DNA of 64,000 nucleotides from Microbacterium hominis (GCF_013282805.1 NZ_CP054038.1:1612001-1676000), one strand, 5' to 3'. Positions 1 to 9,872 are shown, numbered from the stretch's first letter. Program-made: numbers and translations. Notes: generated from the sequence alone by a model not told the origin.

Positions 1-72
1 GGAGTCGCGATCGGGTCGTCCATCTTCGAGCGTCGCGGCGGGGCGCTGATGGAATTCGCCGAGTCGATCTGA
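1..72 (+). CDS. C-terminal end of an unidentified protein (partial)
   Basis: An open frame enters from the left edge and ends at TGA (70-72). It encodes the last 23 residues of a protein, ending FAESI. Codon use fits the neighbours, so this is probably the true end of an upstream gene. The fragment is too short to identify the family. Confidence 0.5.
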   Translation, partial: GVAIGSSIFERRGGALMEFAESI

Positions 73-109
73 CGGCGCCGGCCGAGGCCCCGGCGCGCTC
101 GCCTGCGAC

Positions 110-115
110 TACACT
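110..115 (+). promoter_or_regulatory. -10 box for a near-leaderless transcript of the DUF3039 gene
   Basis: TACACT lies 8 nt before the ATG at 124 and there is no Shine-Dalgarno sequence. This matches the TAnnnT-then-start-codon arrangement of leaderless actinobacterial genes, repeated at several other loci here. The -35 region is not clear. Confidence 0.4.
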
Positions 116-123
116 GAACCCTC

Positions 124-390
124 ATGAGCACCCCGCTGGACAGCCCCGATCAGGGCGGCCTCGCCACCCTCGACCGCGAGCTCGAAGAGCTCATCCGCGA
201 GGAGAACGTCGAGCCGGGTGACCACGAGCGCTTCTCCCACTACGTGAAGAAGGACAAGATCCTCGAGTCGGCTCTCACCGGCAAGCCCGTGCGCGCACTG
301 TGCGGCAAGAAGTGGACCCCGGGGCGCGACCCGGAGAAGTTCCCGGTCTGCCCCACGTGCAAGGAGATCTACGAGTCGCTCGGCGGCTGA
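124..390 (+). CDS. DUF3039 family protein
   Basis: This 88-residue protein has an acidic N-terminal half and a C-terminal half with one Cys before KKW and a CPTC pair. That pattern (ALCGKKW...CPTCKEIY) is the DUF3039 signature, a small family found in actinobacteria. The three cysteines suggest metal binding, which is inference; the function is unknown. It stands alone and converges on pncB. The ATG at 124 is supported by the -10-like box 8 nt upstream. Confidence 0.8.
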   Translation: MSTPLDSPDQGGLATLDRELEELIREENVEPGDHERFSHYVKKDKILESALTGKPVRALCGKKWTPGRDPEKFPVCPTCKEIYESLGG

Positions 391-396
391 GCGGGC

Positions 397-1722
397 TCAG
401 GCCTCCACGTAGACGGTCGGGATCGCCGGGTCCGACCGGCTGAGCGCGAGCGCGCGCACGGGAAGCTCTTCGCGCACGCGCGCGTGGTGCGCGCGGGCGG
501 CGCGCACGCCCGTCCGGCCCTCAGCCGCGGCATCCGGCTCACCGCCCTCCGCGAGCACGACCTGCAGCGCGCGGGATCCGGGATGCTGGGCGACCGTGTC
601 CAGCGCCTCGAAGCCGTCGGAGACGGCGATCACCTCGGCGGTGGCCGTGCCTTCGTCGAGGGATCGGAACGCCGCCTTGCGGCCGCCGCGGGACCCCTTG
701 TCGGTCGACGCCTTCGCGACGCCGACCCAGCCTCCGGCCGCGTCCTGCCGGGCGACCAGCTTGTAGACCATGCCCGCGGTGGGGGTCCCAGACCCGGTCA
801 CCAGCTGCGTGCCCACGCCGTACGCGTCGACGGGGGATGCCGCGAGGGAGGCGATCGCGTACTCGTCGAGGTCGCTGGTCACGGTGATCCGCGTCCCCAC
901 CGCCCCGAGCGCGTCGAGCTGCTCCCGCACGGCCGCCGCCACCGTCGGCAGATCGCCCGAGTCGATGCGCACCCCGCCGAGACCGGTGCCGGCGACACGG
1001 ATGGCCGTCTCGACCCCGGCGCCGATGTCGTAGGTGTCCACCAGCAGGGTGGTCCCGACGCCGAGCGCGGCGATCTGGGCCCGGAAGGCGTCCTCCTCGG
1101 TGTCGTGCAGGAGCGTCCACGCGTGTGCCGCGGTGCCCATCGTCGGAATGCCCCACGTGCGCCCGGCCTCGAGGTTCGACGTCGCGTCGAAGCCCGCGAT
1201 GTAGGCGGCACGGGCCGCGGCGACCGCCGAGGACTCGCCCGCGCGGCGGGAGCCCATCTCGGCGAGGGGACGGTCGCCGGCCGCGATGCTCATGCGCGCG
1301 GCGGCCGTCGCGATCGCCGAGTCGTGGTTGAGCACGCTGAGCGCCAGGGTCTCCAGCACCACCGCCTCGGCGAACGTGCCCTCGACGGTGAGCACGGGGG
1401 AGCCCGGGAAGTAGAGCTCCCCCTCGCGGTACCCCGTGATCGTGCCGGTGAAGCGGTAGTCCTCGAGGAAGGCCAGCGTCGCGGCATCCACCACCCGCTC
1501 GTCGCGGAGGTAGCGCAGCTCGTCGTCGTCGAAGCGGAAGTCCCGCAGGAGGGTCAGCAGCCGGCCGATGCCGCCGACCACGCCGAAGCGGCGGGCGCCG
1601 GGAAGACGTCGCCCGAACAGCTCGAACACGCAGCGGCGATGGGCGGTGCCGTCGCGCAGCGCGGCATCGAGCATCGTCAGTTCGTACCGGTCGGTGAGCA
1701 GGGCGGTGCTGCGCGCGGTCAT
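397..1722 (-). CDS. pncB: Nicotinate phosphoribosyltransferase
   Basis: 441 residues. It converts nicotinate and PRPP to nicotinate mononucleotide in the Preiss-Handler NAD salvage route. Recognisable features are the N-terminal [13 protein letters not shown] segment, [29 protein letters not shown] in the barrel, and the phosphate-binding GVRIDSGDL. Length is normal for the actinobacterial family. I chose the ATG at 1722 because the frame stays open far upstream only as an antisense shadow of murI and rph, and a TAGGCT box lies 7 nt before this ATG. It is divergent from murI with 39 bp between them. Confidence 0.92.
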   Translation of the reverse strand: MTARSTALLTDRYELTMLDAALRDGTAHRRCVFELFGRRLPGARRFGVVGGIGRLLTLLRDFRFDDDELRYLRDERVVDAATLAFLEDYRFTGTITGYREGELYFPGSPVLTVEGTFAEAVVLETLALSVLNHDSAIATAAARMSIAAGDRPLAEMGSRRAGESSAVAAARAAYIAGFDATSNLEAGRTWGIPTMGTAAHAWTLLHDTEEDAFRAQIAALGVGTTLLVDTYDIGAGVETAIRVAGTGLGGVRIDSGDLPTVAAAVREQLDALGAVGTRITVTSDLDEYAIASLAASPVDAYGVGTQLVTGSGTPTAGMVYKLVARQDAAGGWVGVAKASTDKGSRGGRKAAFRSLDEGTATAEVIAVSDGFEALDTVAQHPGSRALQVVLAEGGEPDAAAEGRTGVRAARAHHARVREELPVRALALSRSDPAIPTVYVEA

Positions 1723-1729
1723 GGGGGTC

Positions 1730-1753
1730 AGCCTAATGAGCCTGGCGTAGGCT
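1730..1753. promoter_or_regulatory. Back-to-back TAGGCT -10 boxes for pncB and murI
   Basis: Two inverted TAGGCT hexamers occupy this short divergent spacer. One (1730-1735, reverse strand) lies 7 nt before the pncB ATG. The other (1748-1753, forward) lies 8 nt before the murI GTG. Neither gene has a Shine-Dalgarno sequence, so both transcripts are probably leaderless. The -35 region of each would fall inside the other gene's start. Confidence 0.5.
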
Positions 1754-1761
1754 GGACGATC

Positions 1762-2589
1762 GTGAGCGACGCGCCGATCGGAATCTTCGACTCCGGGGTC
1801 GGCGGGCTCACGGTGGCGCGTGCGATCTCGTCGATGCTGCCGCGGGAGTCCATCGTCTACATCGGCGACACCGCGCGATCCCCGTACGGGCCCAAGCCCA
1901 TCGCGGACGTGCGGCGCTATGCGATCGAGATCCTCGACGCGCTGGTCGATCAGGGCGTCAAGATGCTGGTGATCGCCTGCAACACCGCCTCGGCGGCGGT
2001 GCTGCGCGACGCGCGCGAGCGCTACGACGTGCCCGTCGTCGAGGTGATCGCGCCGGCCGTGCGCACGGCGATGTCGACGACCCGCAACGGTCGTGTCGGC
2101 GTGATCGGCACCGCGGGCACGATCGGCTCGGGCGCCTACCAGGACATGCTCGGGGTCAACGAGCGACTCACCGTCTTCGCGCAGGCCTGCCCGCGCTTCG
2201 TCGAGTTCGTCGAGGCCGGCATCACCGGTTCCCCCGACGTGCTGGCCGTCGCCGAGGACTACCTCGCTCCGCTGCGGCACGCGGGTGTGGACACGCTCGT
2301 GCTCGGGTGCACGCACTACCCCTTCCTGGAGGGGGCGATCAGCTACGTGATGGGTCCCGACGTGTCGCTGGTGTCCAGCGACACCGAGACCGCCAAAGAC
2401 GTGTACCGCCAGCTCGTCTCCCGCGATCTGCTCGCCGGGCCGGATGCGGTCGCCACGCACATCTACGAGGCGACCGGCGCCTCCGCCGACGAGTTCCTCG
2501 ACCTCGCCCATCGCCTGATGGGCCGCGAGGTCAGCCAGGTGCGCCTGGTCCAGACCGGTGCCATCGACCTGCCGCCGCGCGCGTCCTGA
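1762..2589 (+). CDS. murI: Glutamate racemase
   Basis: 275 residues, GTG start. It interconverts L- and D-glutamate for peptidoglycan synthesis. The N-terminal [12 protein letters not shown] motif, the first catalytic cysteine in ACNTAS and the second in [10 protein letters not shown] are all present. Length is typical. The start is set by the leaderless -10 box and by the conserved N-terminus beginning four residues later. It is followed by rph and rdgB, a common actinobacterial order; a 99-bp gap separates it from rph. Confidence 0.95.
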   Translation: MSDAPIGIFDSGVGGLTVARAISSMLPRESIVYIGDTARSPYGPKPIADVRRYAIEILDALVDQGVKMLVIACNTASAAVLRDARERYDVPVVEVIAPAVRTAMSTTRNGRVGVIGTAGTIGSGAYQDMLGVNERLTVFAQACPRFVEFVEAGITGSPDVLAVAEDYLAPLRHAGVDTLVLGCTHYPFLEGAISYVMGPDVSLVSSDTETAKDVYRQLVSRDLLAGPDAVATHIYEATGASADEFLDLAHRLMGREVSQVRLVQTGAIDLPPRAS

Positions 2590-2688
2590 GGCAGGCATGT
2601 CCCGAATCCCGCACGTGGTGTCCCCGAAGCCATCCCCACCGACCGCCGTGCCGATCGACATCGGCACGCGATCCCCCCGAGGAGAGAA

Positions 2689-3444
2689 ATGACCGACATC
2701 GTCCGCGCCGACGGCCGCGCCGCCGACGAGCTCCGCCCGATCACGATCGAGCGCGGCTGGAGCGCCCACGCCGAAGGATCGGCCCTCATCTCGTTCGGGG
2801 GCACGAAGGTGCTGTGCACCGCCTCGTTCACCAACGGCGTGCCGCGCTGGCTCACCGGCAAGGGCAAGGGCTGGGTCACCGCCGAGTACGCCATGCTGCC
2901 GCGCGCCACGAATACGCGCGGGGACCGCGAGAGCGTGAAGGGCAGGATCGGCGGGCGCACGCACGAGATCTCGCGCCTGATCGGCCGCGCCCTGCGCGCC
3001 GTCGTCGACACCAAGGCGCTCGGCGAGAACACCATCGTCATCGACTGCGACGTGCTGCAGGCAGACGGCGGCACCCGCACCGCGGCCATCACCGGCGCGT
3101 ACGTGGCGCTCGCCGATGCGATCGAGTGGGGGCGTCAGAAGAAGTTCATCGCCCAGCGGGCGACGCCGCTGTTCGACTCCGTCGCCGCCGTCTCGGTGGG
3201 CATCGTCGACGGCGAGCCGCTGCTGGATCTCGCCTACGTCGAGGACGTGCGGGCCGAGACCGACATGAACGTGGTGGTCACCGGCCGTGGACTCTTCGTC
3301 GAGGTGCAGGGCACCGCCGAAGGGGCGCCGTTCGACAAGCGCGAGCTGGATGCCCTGCTCGACCTCGGCGTGGCCGGCTGCGCGTCGCTGCGCGAACACC
3401 AGCTCGCCGCGCTGACCCCGGCAGAGCCTGACGCGGGGGAGTGA
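2689..3444 (+). CDS. rph: Ribonuclease PH
   Basis: 251 residues. This phosphorolytic 3'-5' exoribonuclease trims tRNA 3' ends. The family block [20 protein letters not shown] and the segments [15 protein letters not shown] and [13 protein letters not shown] are intact. A GAGGAGAGAAATG ribosome binding site precedes the ATG. The stop overlaps the rdgB GTG (GTGA), so the two are translationally coupled. Confidence 0.95.
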   Translation: MTDIVRADGRAADELRPITIERGWSAHAEGSALISFGGTKVLCTASFTNGVPRWLTGKGKGWVTAEYAMLPRATNTRGDRESVKGRIGGRTHEISRLIGRALRAVVDTKALGENTIVIDCDVLQADGGTRTAAITGAYVALADAIEWGRQKKFIAQRATPLFDSVAAVSVGIVDGEPLLDLAYVEDVRAETDMNVVVTGRGLFVEVQGTAEGAPFDKRELDALLDLGVAGCASLREHQLAALTPAEPDAGE

Positions 3445-4055
3445 GCGGGATGCCGCGCCAGGTCGTGCTCGCGACCCACAACCCGCACAAGGTCGAGGAG
3501 TTCCAGGCGATCGTGGCAGCCACGCGCCCGGATCTCGAGGTGATCGGCTATGACGGACCGGAGCCTGTCGAGGACGGGGTGACCTTCGCCGCGAATGCGC
3601 TGATCAAGGCCCGCGCCGCCGCCGCCCACACGGGACTGCCCGCGCTCGCCGACGACTCGGGCATCTGCGTCGACGTGCTCGGCGGCGCGCCCGGTGTCTT
3701 CTCGGCGTACTGGGCCGGGCACGCCAAGGACGCCACCGCCAATCTGAGCTTGCTGCTCGACCAGCTAGCGGACATCGCCGACCCCCACCGGGCCGCGCAG
3801 TTCGTATCGACGATCGCCCTCGTCGTGCCCGGCGCCGACGCATCGGAGCGGGTCGTGGAGGGCCGCTGGCCGGGGAGGCTCGCGAACGCCCCTGCCGGGA
3901 CGGGAGGGTTCGGCTACGACCCGGTCTTCATCCCCGACGACCAGCCCGACGGCGCGCAGCGCACGGTCGGGCAATGGAGCGCCCAGGAGAAGAACGCCGC
4001 GTCGCACCGGGCGCGCGCGTTCGCCGCCCTGGCGCCGCTGCTGGCGACACTGTGA
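3441..4055 (+). CDS. rdgB: RdgB/HAM1 family XTP/dITP pyrophosphatase
   Basis: 204 residues. It hydrolyses non-canonical purine triphosphates (dITP, XTP) to keep them out of DNA. The sequence has [12 protein letters not shown] at the N-terminus, [20 protein letters not shown] and GFGYDPVF, all family signatures. The GTG start overlaps the rph stop; the ATG three codons later is an alternative start. Confidence 0.94.
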   Translation: MSGMPRQVVLATHNPHKVEEFQAIVAATRPDLEVIGYDGPEPVEDGVTFAANALIKARAAAAHTGLPALADDSGICVDVLGGAPGVFSAYWAGHAKDATANLSLLLDQLADIADPHRAAQFVSTIALVVPGADASERVVEGRWPGRLANAPAGTGGFGYDPVFIPDDQPDGAQRTVGQWSAQEKNAASHRARAFAALAPLLATL

Positions 4056-4134
4056 CGGGCGACTGAGAATCAGGATCATTCCCGACTTCGCCGTTTCGCC
4101 GCGGCAGCACCCGGGGCCGTCCTAGCCTGGCTTC

Positions 4135-5052
4135 ATGCACGATCACGCCCAGGCGCACGGGGGGCTGCGCGGCGCGAGCAACCGCCGGCTGCTCGCCTTG
4201 TCGCTGGGGGTCACCTCCGCCGTCATGGTCGTGCAGATCGTGGGCGCGGCGCTCAGCGGCTCGCTCGCCCTGCTCGCCGACGCCGCACACATGTTCACCG
4301 ATGCCGCGGCCCTCGGCATCGCGCTGATCGCGACAGCGGTCGCCGCACGCCCCGCCGACGACCGCAACACCTTCGGCTACCAGCGCGCCGAGGTGCTGGG
4401 CGCCCTCGCCAACGCGGTCATCCTGATCGTGCTGTCGGTGTGGGTCGCCGTCGAGGGTGTGCAGCGCCTGATGGATCCGGGCGAGGTCGAGATCGCCGGC
4501 GGACTGATGCTCGCCGTCGCCGCGGTGGGGCTCGTGGCCAACGCCTTCGCGATGTGGCTGCTCGGGGCCGCTCAGCGGCACAGCATCAACGTGCGCGGTG
4601 CCTACCTCGAGGTCCTCGGCGACCTGCTCGGCTCCGCGGCTGTCATCGTGGCGGCCCTCGTCGTGCTGTTCACCGGCTGGGTGCAGGCCGATGCGATCGC
4701 CTCCCTGCTGATCGCGGCGATGATCGTGCCCCGCGCGATCGGCCTGCTCCGCGAGGTCGTCTCGGTCCTCGGCGAGTCCGCGCCCAAGGGCACCCACGTG
4801 CAGGACATCCGGGCGCACATCCTCGCCACCGCCGGCGTCGTCGACGTGCACGATGTCCATGTGTGGCAGCTGACGCGGGGTGCCCCCGTCTTCACGGCGC
4901 ACGTCGTGGTCGATGACGCCGCGTTGGCGGACGGACGCGCGGCGACGATCCTCGCCCAGCTGCAGTCATGCCTGTCTCAGCACTTCGACGTCGAGCACTC
5001 CACGTTCCAGCTGGAGCCGGCCGGGCACATCGAGCACGACGCGCACGCGTGA
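4135..5052 (+). CDS. Cation diffusion facilitator (CzcD/ZitB-type metal exporter)
   Basis: 305 residues with a His-rich N-terminus (MHDHAQAH), six predicted membrane helices and a cytoplasmic C-terminal domain. Metal-binding residues are visible in ALLADAAHMFTDA (helix 2) and EVLGDLLGSA (helix 5), the HxxxD and DxxxD-type motifs of the CzcD/ZitB branch. It probably exports Zn2+ or related divalent metals by proton antiport. TAGCCT at 4123-4128 lies 6 nt before the ATG with no Shine-Dalgarno sequence, so the transcript is probably leaderless. Substrate is inferred from family only. Confidence 0.9.
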   Translation: MHDHAQAHGGLRGASNRRLLALSLGVTSAVMVVQIVGAALSGSLALLADAAHMFTDAAALGIALIATAVAARPADDRNTFGYQRAEVLGALANAVILIVLSVWVAVEGVQRLMDPGEVEIAGGLMLAVAAVGLVANAFAMWLLGAAQRHSINVRGAYLEVLGDLLGSAAVIVAALVVLFTGWVQADAIASLLIAAMIVPRAIGLLREVVSVLGESAPKGTHVQDIRAHILATAGVVDVHDVHVWQLTRGAPVFTAHVVVDDAALADGRAATILAQLQSCLSQHFDVEHSTFQLEPAGHIEHDAHA

Positions 5053-5055
5053 GCG

Positions 5056-7635
5056 TCAGTCCTCGCGTCGCACGTCGGACGGGCTCTTGTCGGGCCGCAG
5101 CCCTCGCCAGCGGGCGTGGCGCAGGATGCCGCCGGGGGTGAACTCGGCGAACTCGACCTCGCCCACGAGGTCGGGCCGCACCCACAGGGCGTCTCGCGCG
5201 TCGAGGTCGGGCACGCCCTCGAACGGGTCGACGTCCGTTCGCAGCGCCGTGAGCGCCGACTCCAGGGTGCGCAGCGCGCTCTCGGAGAAGCCCGAGCCCA
5301 CGCGCCCGGCGTAGCGCAGTGCGCCGTCGGCGTCCGGAACGCCCACGAGCAGCGAGCCGATCTGCCCGGTGCGCCCGCCGCGGCCGGGCCGGATGCCGCC
5401 GATCACGACCTCCTGCGTGTGCGTGATCTTGACCTTCAGCCAGTCCTCGCTGCGCAGCCCGCGCCGGTAGGGGGAGGCGGGGTTCTTGACGACCACACCC
5501 TCGAGGCCGAATCTGCGCGCCATCGCGAGCGCGTCGTCCACGTCATCGAGCACAGGCGGCACCTCGATCGGCGCGGCCGAGTCGCCGGCGATCCGTTCGA
5601 GCAGCTCGCGGCGCTCCGACAGCGACAGCGGCGCGGCATCCGTCCCGTCGACGGCGAGCACGTCGAACACGAACCAGCGCACCGGTGTGCGGGCGGACTC
5701 GCGAGCGATCTCGCCGGGCCGCACGAGGTTCATGCGCGTCTGCAGGAGGGGGAAGCTGGGGCGACCCTGGCCGTCGAGGGCGACCAGTTCGCCGTCGAGC
5801 ACCGCCGGTGTCGGGCCGAGCCCGGCATCCACCCCGGTCAGCTCGGGATAGGCGGCCGTGAGGTCGTTGCCGCTGCGCGCGCGCAGCTGAAGCCGGCGAC
5901 CGTCCCACACGCCGATGGCGCGGATGCCGTCCCACTTCACCTCGACCCAGGGCGAGCCGCCCGGCGCCCATCGCCGGGCCGCCTCCCGGGCGAGGCCCGG
6001 AGTGGCCGCGGTGGACAGCATCGGCCGCAGCTCGGACGGCCACGGCGGGGGAGGTGCCGACGGCGGGGAAGGTGCCGACGGCGTCGAGACCCGGTCGTCC
6101 CGCTCGGACCCGCGCTGGTCGGACGGGTCCGTCGAGGGATCATGGGTCTCGCCGTCACCGTCGCCGCCCCCATCGACGCCGACGTCTCGGCCGTCGCCGT
6201 CGGCCTGCTCCGACGCGGAGACCGGCACGCCATCGGACTGGGGCCGGCCCGCGGCATCCACCTTCATCCGGTGCAGCAGCCACGTCGACTTCTCGCCGGC
6301 GCCGTCGGTGCGGATGAGCACAAGCCGCACCCGGCCGAGCGGTCCGCCGGGGCGGCCCTCCAGCGTGAAGATGATCTCGTCGTCGCGCCACTTCTCCAGC
6401 TCGTAGCGGCCGTCGTCCCAGATCGTCATCGTGCCGGCGCCGTACTCTCCGCGCGGGATCGTGCCCTCGAAGGTCGCGTACTCCATCGGGTGATCCTCGG
6501 TCATGACGGCCAGGTTGTTGCGGGCCGTCGAATGCGGGATGCCGCGCGGCACCGCCCAGCTGACCAGCACGCCCTCCCGCTCCAGGCGCAGATCCCAGTG
6601 CAGGCGTGTCGCATGGTGCTCCTGGATCACGAACCGGGGGAGAGCCCCCGGCGTGCTCGAGGCGCCCAGGGCGTTCGCCGGCACCGGCTCGGGCGTGCGG
6701 GCGGCACTGCGCTTGGCGATGTACGCGGCCAGCGGCCCGTGGGGGCTCGTGCGGGCGCCTGCGTGGTAGCCGAGCGGATCGAGCGGGTCGCCGAGCGTCT
6801 CGACGCGCTCCAGCACCTCGGCGAACTCCAGGTGGCGCAGGTCGGGATCGTCGAGTTCGTCCCACGTGCGCGGGGCGGCCACCGTCGGGCGGGCGCGGCC
6901 CCGCAGCGAGTAGGGGGCGATCGTGGTTTTGGCCGCGTTGTTCTGGCTCCAGTCGATGAAGACGCGGCCCGCGCGCTCCACCTTGGCCATCTGGCTCACC
7001 ACCAGGTCCGGGTGATCGGCCTCGATCGCGCGGGCGAGCTCCCGGGCGATCATCGAGATCTGGTCGCTGGTCTGATCCTCGGCGATCGCCGCATACAGGT
7101 GGATGCCCTTGCTGCCGCTGGTCACCGGGAAGGGCTCGAGCCCCATGCCCTGCAGGATCTCGCGGGCCCACCGCGCCACCTGGGCGCACTCGGCCAGGCC
7201 CACACCCGGCCCCGGGTCGAGATCGAGCACCAGGCGGTCGGGATCGCCGCGCGCCCCGTCGGGGCGGAACCGCCACTGCGGGACGTGCAGCTCCAGGCTC
7301 GCCACCTGGGCGAGATAGGCGAGCGTGGGCACATCGCCCACGAGCGGATAGTCCTTGGTGCCCCCCGAGTGCGGGATCGGCATCCTCCGCACCCAGCGGG
7401 GCGCGCCCGGTTCGAGGTCCTTCGCGAAGAAGGGCTCGTGATCGACGCCCTCGGGCCAGCGCTTTCGGGTCACCGGGCGACCGATGACATGGGGGATCAG
7501 CGCCGGAGCCACCCGGGTGTAGTAGTCGATCACCTCGCCCTTGGTGGTGCCGGATGCCGGGTACAGCACCTTCTCGAGGTTCGTGAGGCGCAGGCGGCGG
7601 CCGTCGATGCGCACCAGCTGCTCCTGTCCGGGCAT
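5056..7635 (-). CDS. ligD: Multidomain ATP-dependent DNA ligase D (polymerase-phosphoesterase-ligase)
   Basis: 859 residues in the actinobacterial domain order. The N-terminal polymerase/primase domain covers about 1-290 (LTNLEKVLYP; the LDLDPG catalytic acidic motif). A 3'-phosphoesterase domain follows at about 330-490 (FVIQEHHATRLHWDLRLE). The C-terminal ATP ligase domain covers about 560-859 (catalytic Lys in EVKWDGIRA). It repairs double-strand breaks by non-homologous end joining with the divergent Ku. The linker before the ligase domain is unusually acidic and Gly/Pro-rich. I chose the ATG at 7635 (MPGQEQLV) because upstream codons only shadow the ku promoter region. Confidence 0.95.
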   Translation of the reverse strand: MPGQEQLVRIDGRRLRLTNLEKVLYPASGTTKGEVIDYYTRVAPALIPHVIGRPVTRKRWPEGVDHEPFFAKDLEPGAPRWVRRMPIPHSGGTKDYPLVGDVPTLAYLAQVASLELHVPQWRFRPDGARGDPDRLVLDLDPGPGVGLAECAQVARWAREILQGMGLEPFPVTSGSKGIHLYAAIAEDQTSDQISMIARELARAIEADHPDLVVSQMAKVERAGRVFIDWSQNNAAKTTIAPYSLRGRARPTVAAPRTWDELDDPDLRHLEFAEVLERVETLGDPLDPLGYHAGARTSPHGPLAAYIAKRSAARTPEPVPANALGASSTPGALPRFVIQEHHATRLHWDLRLEREGVLVSWAVPRGIPHSTARNNLAVMTEDHPMEYATFEGTIPRGEYGAGTMTIWDDGRYELEKWRDDEIIFTLEGRPGGPLGRVRLVLIRTDGAGEKSTWLLHRMKVDAAGRPQSDGVPVSASEQADGDGRDVGVDGGGDGDGETHDPSTDPSDQRGSERDDRVSTPSAPSPPSAPPPPWPSELRPMLSTAATPGLAREAARRWAPGGSPWVEVKWDGIRAIGVWDGRRLQLRARSGNDLTAAYPELTGVDAGLGPTPAVLDGELVALDGQGRPSFPLLQTRMNLVRPGEIARESARTPVRWFVFDVLAVDGTDAAPLSLSERRELLERIAGDSAAPIEVPPVLDDVDDALAMARRFGLEGVVVKNPASPYRRGLRSEDWLKVKITHTQEVVIGGIRPGRGGRTGQIGSLLVGVPDADGALRYAGRVGSGFSESALRTLESALTALRTDVDPFEGVPDLDARDALWVRPDLVGEVEFAEFTPGGILRHARWRGLRPDKSPSDVRRED

Positions 7636-7681
7636 GACGCCAGGGTAGCCGCGACCGGTGTGGCGGGTGTGTACTGGTGGG

Positions 7682-8566
7682 GTGAGAGCGATCTGGAAGG
7701 GCGCCCTGACGTTCGGGCTCGTGAACGTGCCGGTCAAGGTGTACTCCGCGACCGAGGACCACGATGTGTCGCTGCACCAGGTGCACAGCACCGACGGCGG
7801 CCGCATCCGCTACCAGCGCATCTGCGAGATCGACGGCGAAGTGGTGCCGTACAGCGATATCGACCGGGCATATGACGACGGTGAGAAGACCGTCGTGCTC
7901 ACCAAGGACGACTTCGCGGCGCTGCCGAGCGAGAAGTCCCGCGAGATCGACGTGGTCGAGTTCGTGCCGAGCGACCAGGTCGACCTTCTGACCCTCGACA
8001 AGGCGTACTACCTCGAACCGGACTCGGCGTCGCCGAAGGCGTACGTCCTGCTGCGCAAGACGCTCGAGCAGACCGATCGCACCGCCATCGTGCGGTTCTC
8101 GCTGCGGCAGAAGACCCGGCTGGCCGCGCTGCGGGTCCGGGGCGACGTGCTGGTCCTCCAGACGCTGCTGTGGGCCGACGAGGTGCGCGAAGCAGCCTTC
8201 CCGTCGCTCGACGAGCCCGTGAGGATCTCCGCGAAGGAGCTCGAGCTGTCGGCATCCCTCGTCGAGAGCTTCGCGAGCGACTTCGACCCGACGGAGTTCT
8301 CCGACGAGTACCAGGATGAGCTGCGCACCCTCATCGAGGCCAAGCTCGAGAAGGGCGACGCGCTGGATACGAGCGAGACCTTCGGAGACCGCGAGGACGA
8401 GGATGCCGGCGCCGAGGTCATCGACCTCATGGCCGCGCTGCGGGCCAGCGTCGAGCGCTCGCGCGCTGCGCGCGGCGAGAGCACCGAGGCGACCGACGCG
8501 GACGATGCCCCCGCCGAGGGGAGCCGGAAGAAGCCCGCCGCGAAGAAGAAGGCGAAGGCGTCGTGA
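7682..8566 (+). CDS. ku: Ku protein, non-homologous end-joining DNA-end binder
   Basis: 294 residues, GTG start. The N-terminus RAIWKGALTFGLVNVPVKVY is the bacterial Ku signature, and YQRICEIDGEVVPYSDI and KAYYLEPD follow as usual. The C-terminal tail is rich in Lys and Ala (KKPAAKKKAKA), typical of actinobacterial Ku and likely to contact DNA. It forms a homodimer that binds DNA ends and recruits LigD, which is divergently encoded 46 bp away. Confidence 0.96.
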   Translation: MRAIWKGALTFGLVNVPVKVYSATEDHDVSLHQVHSTDGGRIRYQRICEIDGEVVPYSDIDRAYDDGEKTVVLTKDDFAALPSEKSREIDVVEFVPSDQVDLLTLDKAYYLEPDSASPKAYVLLRKTLEQTDRTAIVRFSLRQKTRLAALRVRGDVLVLQTLLWADEVREAAFPSLDEPVRISAKELELSASLVESFASDFDPTEFSDEYQDELRTLIEAKLEKGDALDTSETFGDREDEDAGAEVIDLMAALRASVERSRAARGESTEATDADDAPAEGSRKKPAAKKKAKAS

Positions 8567-8958
8567 GCGATCCGGGCGCGCCGCTCGGCCTCGGCGCCTT
8601 CTCGGTGAGCCTCAGCGTCGCCGACCTCGCCGCGTCGCGCGCGTTCTACGAGCGGCTCGGCTTCGTCGCCTTCGGCGGCGACCCGGAGCAGAACTGGCTG
8701 ATGATGCGCAACGGCGATGCGGTGATCGGGCTGTTCCAGGGCATGTTCGAGGGGAACATCCTCACCTTCAACCCCGGCTGGACTGCCGAGGGCGTCGACG
8801 TCGACGGCGCGTTCGACGACGTGCGCACCGTGCAGAAGCGGCTCCGGGATGCCGGCATCGAGCCGATCTCCACGACCGACGAGTCCGGCTCGGGGCCGGG
8901 TCACCTCACGCTCGTGGATCCCGACGGCAACAGCATCCTGATCGATCAGCACCGCTGA
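8563..8958 (+). CDS. VOC (glyoxalase/bleomycin-resistance fold) protein
   Basis: 131 residues. The pattern VSLSVADLAASRAFYERLGFVAFGG at the N-terminus and GHLTLVDPDGNSILIDQ at the C-terminus defines a single VOC-fold domain. Its GTG overlaps the ku stop (GTGA), so it is coupled to ku. Family members include metal-dependent dioxygenases, isomerases and binding proteins, so the substrate cannot be given. Confidence 0.8.
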   Translation: MSDPGAPLGLGAFSVSLSVADLAASRAFYERLGFVAFGGDPEQNWLMMRNGDAVIGLFQGMFEGNILTFNPGWTAEGVDVDGAFDDVRTVQKRLRDAGIEPISTTDESGSGPGHLTLVDPDGNSILIDQHR

Positions 8959-8967
8959 CGGCTCAGG

Positions 8968-9753
8968 TCACTGCTTCGGCGCGTCGGGGTCGTGGTGGTC
9001 CGGGCCGCGCTCGAAGACCTCGGGGTCGAGCACGAGCTCCCGCGCCTCGTCGGGGTCGGTGACGACGTCGTCTCCGGCGGCAGCGGCCTTCTTCGCCTTG
9101 CTCCGCTCGCGCAGGTAGTGCCACAGCGTCACGAGGGCCGTGCCGCCGACGGCGACCAGCAGGATCAGGTCGATGTAGTTCTCGACGAAGTGCGCGACCG
9201 GCGGGATGAAGCCGATGACGTAGCCGAACATCGTGAGGCCGAAGCCCCAGAGCACGGCGCCGATGAAGTTGTACAGCGTGTACTTGCCCTTGTGCATGTG
9301 GCCGATGCCCGCGGCCACGGGAGCGAAGGTGCGCACGATCGGTACGAAGCGGGCGAGGATGATCGTGAGGCCGCCGAAGCGCTCGAAGAACGCGTTCGTG
9401 CGCTCCACGTTCTTCACGCTGAACAGCCCGGATTCCTTGCGCTCGAACACCGCGGGGCCGCCCTTGTGGCCGATCAGGTAGCCCACTTCGCCCCCGACGA
9501 ACGCGGCCAGGCCGATCAGCAGCGCCACCCACCACACGCTGATGCCGAATACGCCGTTCGGCGCGTAGTCCTGCGGGTGGGAGAGCAGGCCCGAGATCAC
9601 GAGCAGCGTGTCGCCGGGGAGGAGGAAGCCGACGAGCAGGCCCGTCTCGGCGAAGACGATGAAGCACACCGCCGCGAGCGCCCACGGTCCCGCCCATGCG
9701 ATGATCTCGGCAGGGTCGAGCCAGGGGATCAGTGCTGCGGGAACTTCTATCAC
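8968..9753 (-). CDS. DedA family membrane protein
   Basis: 261 residues, GTG start, with about five hydrophobic segments. The family signatures are visible: FAETGLLVGFLLPGDTLL near the N-terminus and ILARFVPIVRTFAPVAAGIGHM in the middle, with the conserved Arg residues. DedA proteins are implicated in lipid-carrier recycling and envelope homeostasis. The C-terminal 60 residues are charged and cytoplasmic. It converges on the VOC gene. Confidence 0.88.
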   Translation of the reverse strand: MIEVPAALIPWLDPAEIIAWAGPWALAAVCFIVFAETGLLVGFLLPGDTLLVISGLLSHPQDYAPNGVFGISVWWVALLIGLAAFVGGEVGYLIGHKGGPAVFERKESGLFSVKNVERTNAFFERFGGLTIILARFVPIVRTFAPVAAGIGHMHKGKYTLYNFIGAVLWGFGLTMFGYVIGFIPPVAHFVENYIDLILLVAVGGTALVTLWHYLRERSKAKKAAAAGDDVVTDPDEARELVLDPEVFERGPDHHDPDAPKQ

Positions 9754-9790
9754 GGTGGGTGTCCCGTCGGTCGGTGGATGCAGCGGCCAG

Positions 9791-9872
9791 TGCGGAAGGT
9801 GGGACTTGAACCCACACGCCCGGAGGCACAGGAACCTAAATCCTGCGTGTCTGCCAATTCCACCACTCCCGC
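9791..9872 (-). tRNA. tRNA-Leu (anticodon TAG)
   Basis: Read on the reverse strand this 82-nt sequence folds as a class II tRNA. The acceptor is GCGGGAG pairing with CTTCCGC, there is a long variable arm, and the T arm reads GTGGGTTCAAGTCCCAC. The anticodon loop TTTAGGT gives TAG (Leu). CCA is not encoded. Confidence 0.95.

Noticed and set aside
484..2589. 701-residue forward open frame
   Set aside because: Its first 426 codons are antisense to pncB. The conserved MurI N-terminus begins at 1762.
397..3399. 1000-residue reverse open frame
   Set aside because: Only the part from 1722 to 397 is pncB. The upstream part is antisense to murI and rph and has Arg/His/Gly-rich shadow composition.
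5116..7875. 919-residue forward frame opposite ligD
   Set aside because: Composition is that of an antisense shadow in high-GC DNA, and ligD has clear domains on the other strand.
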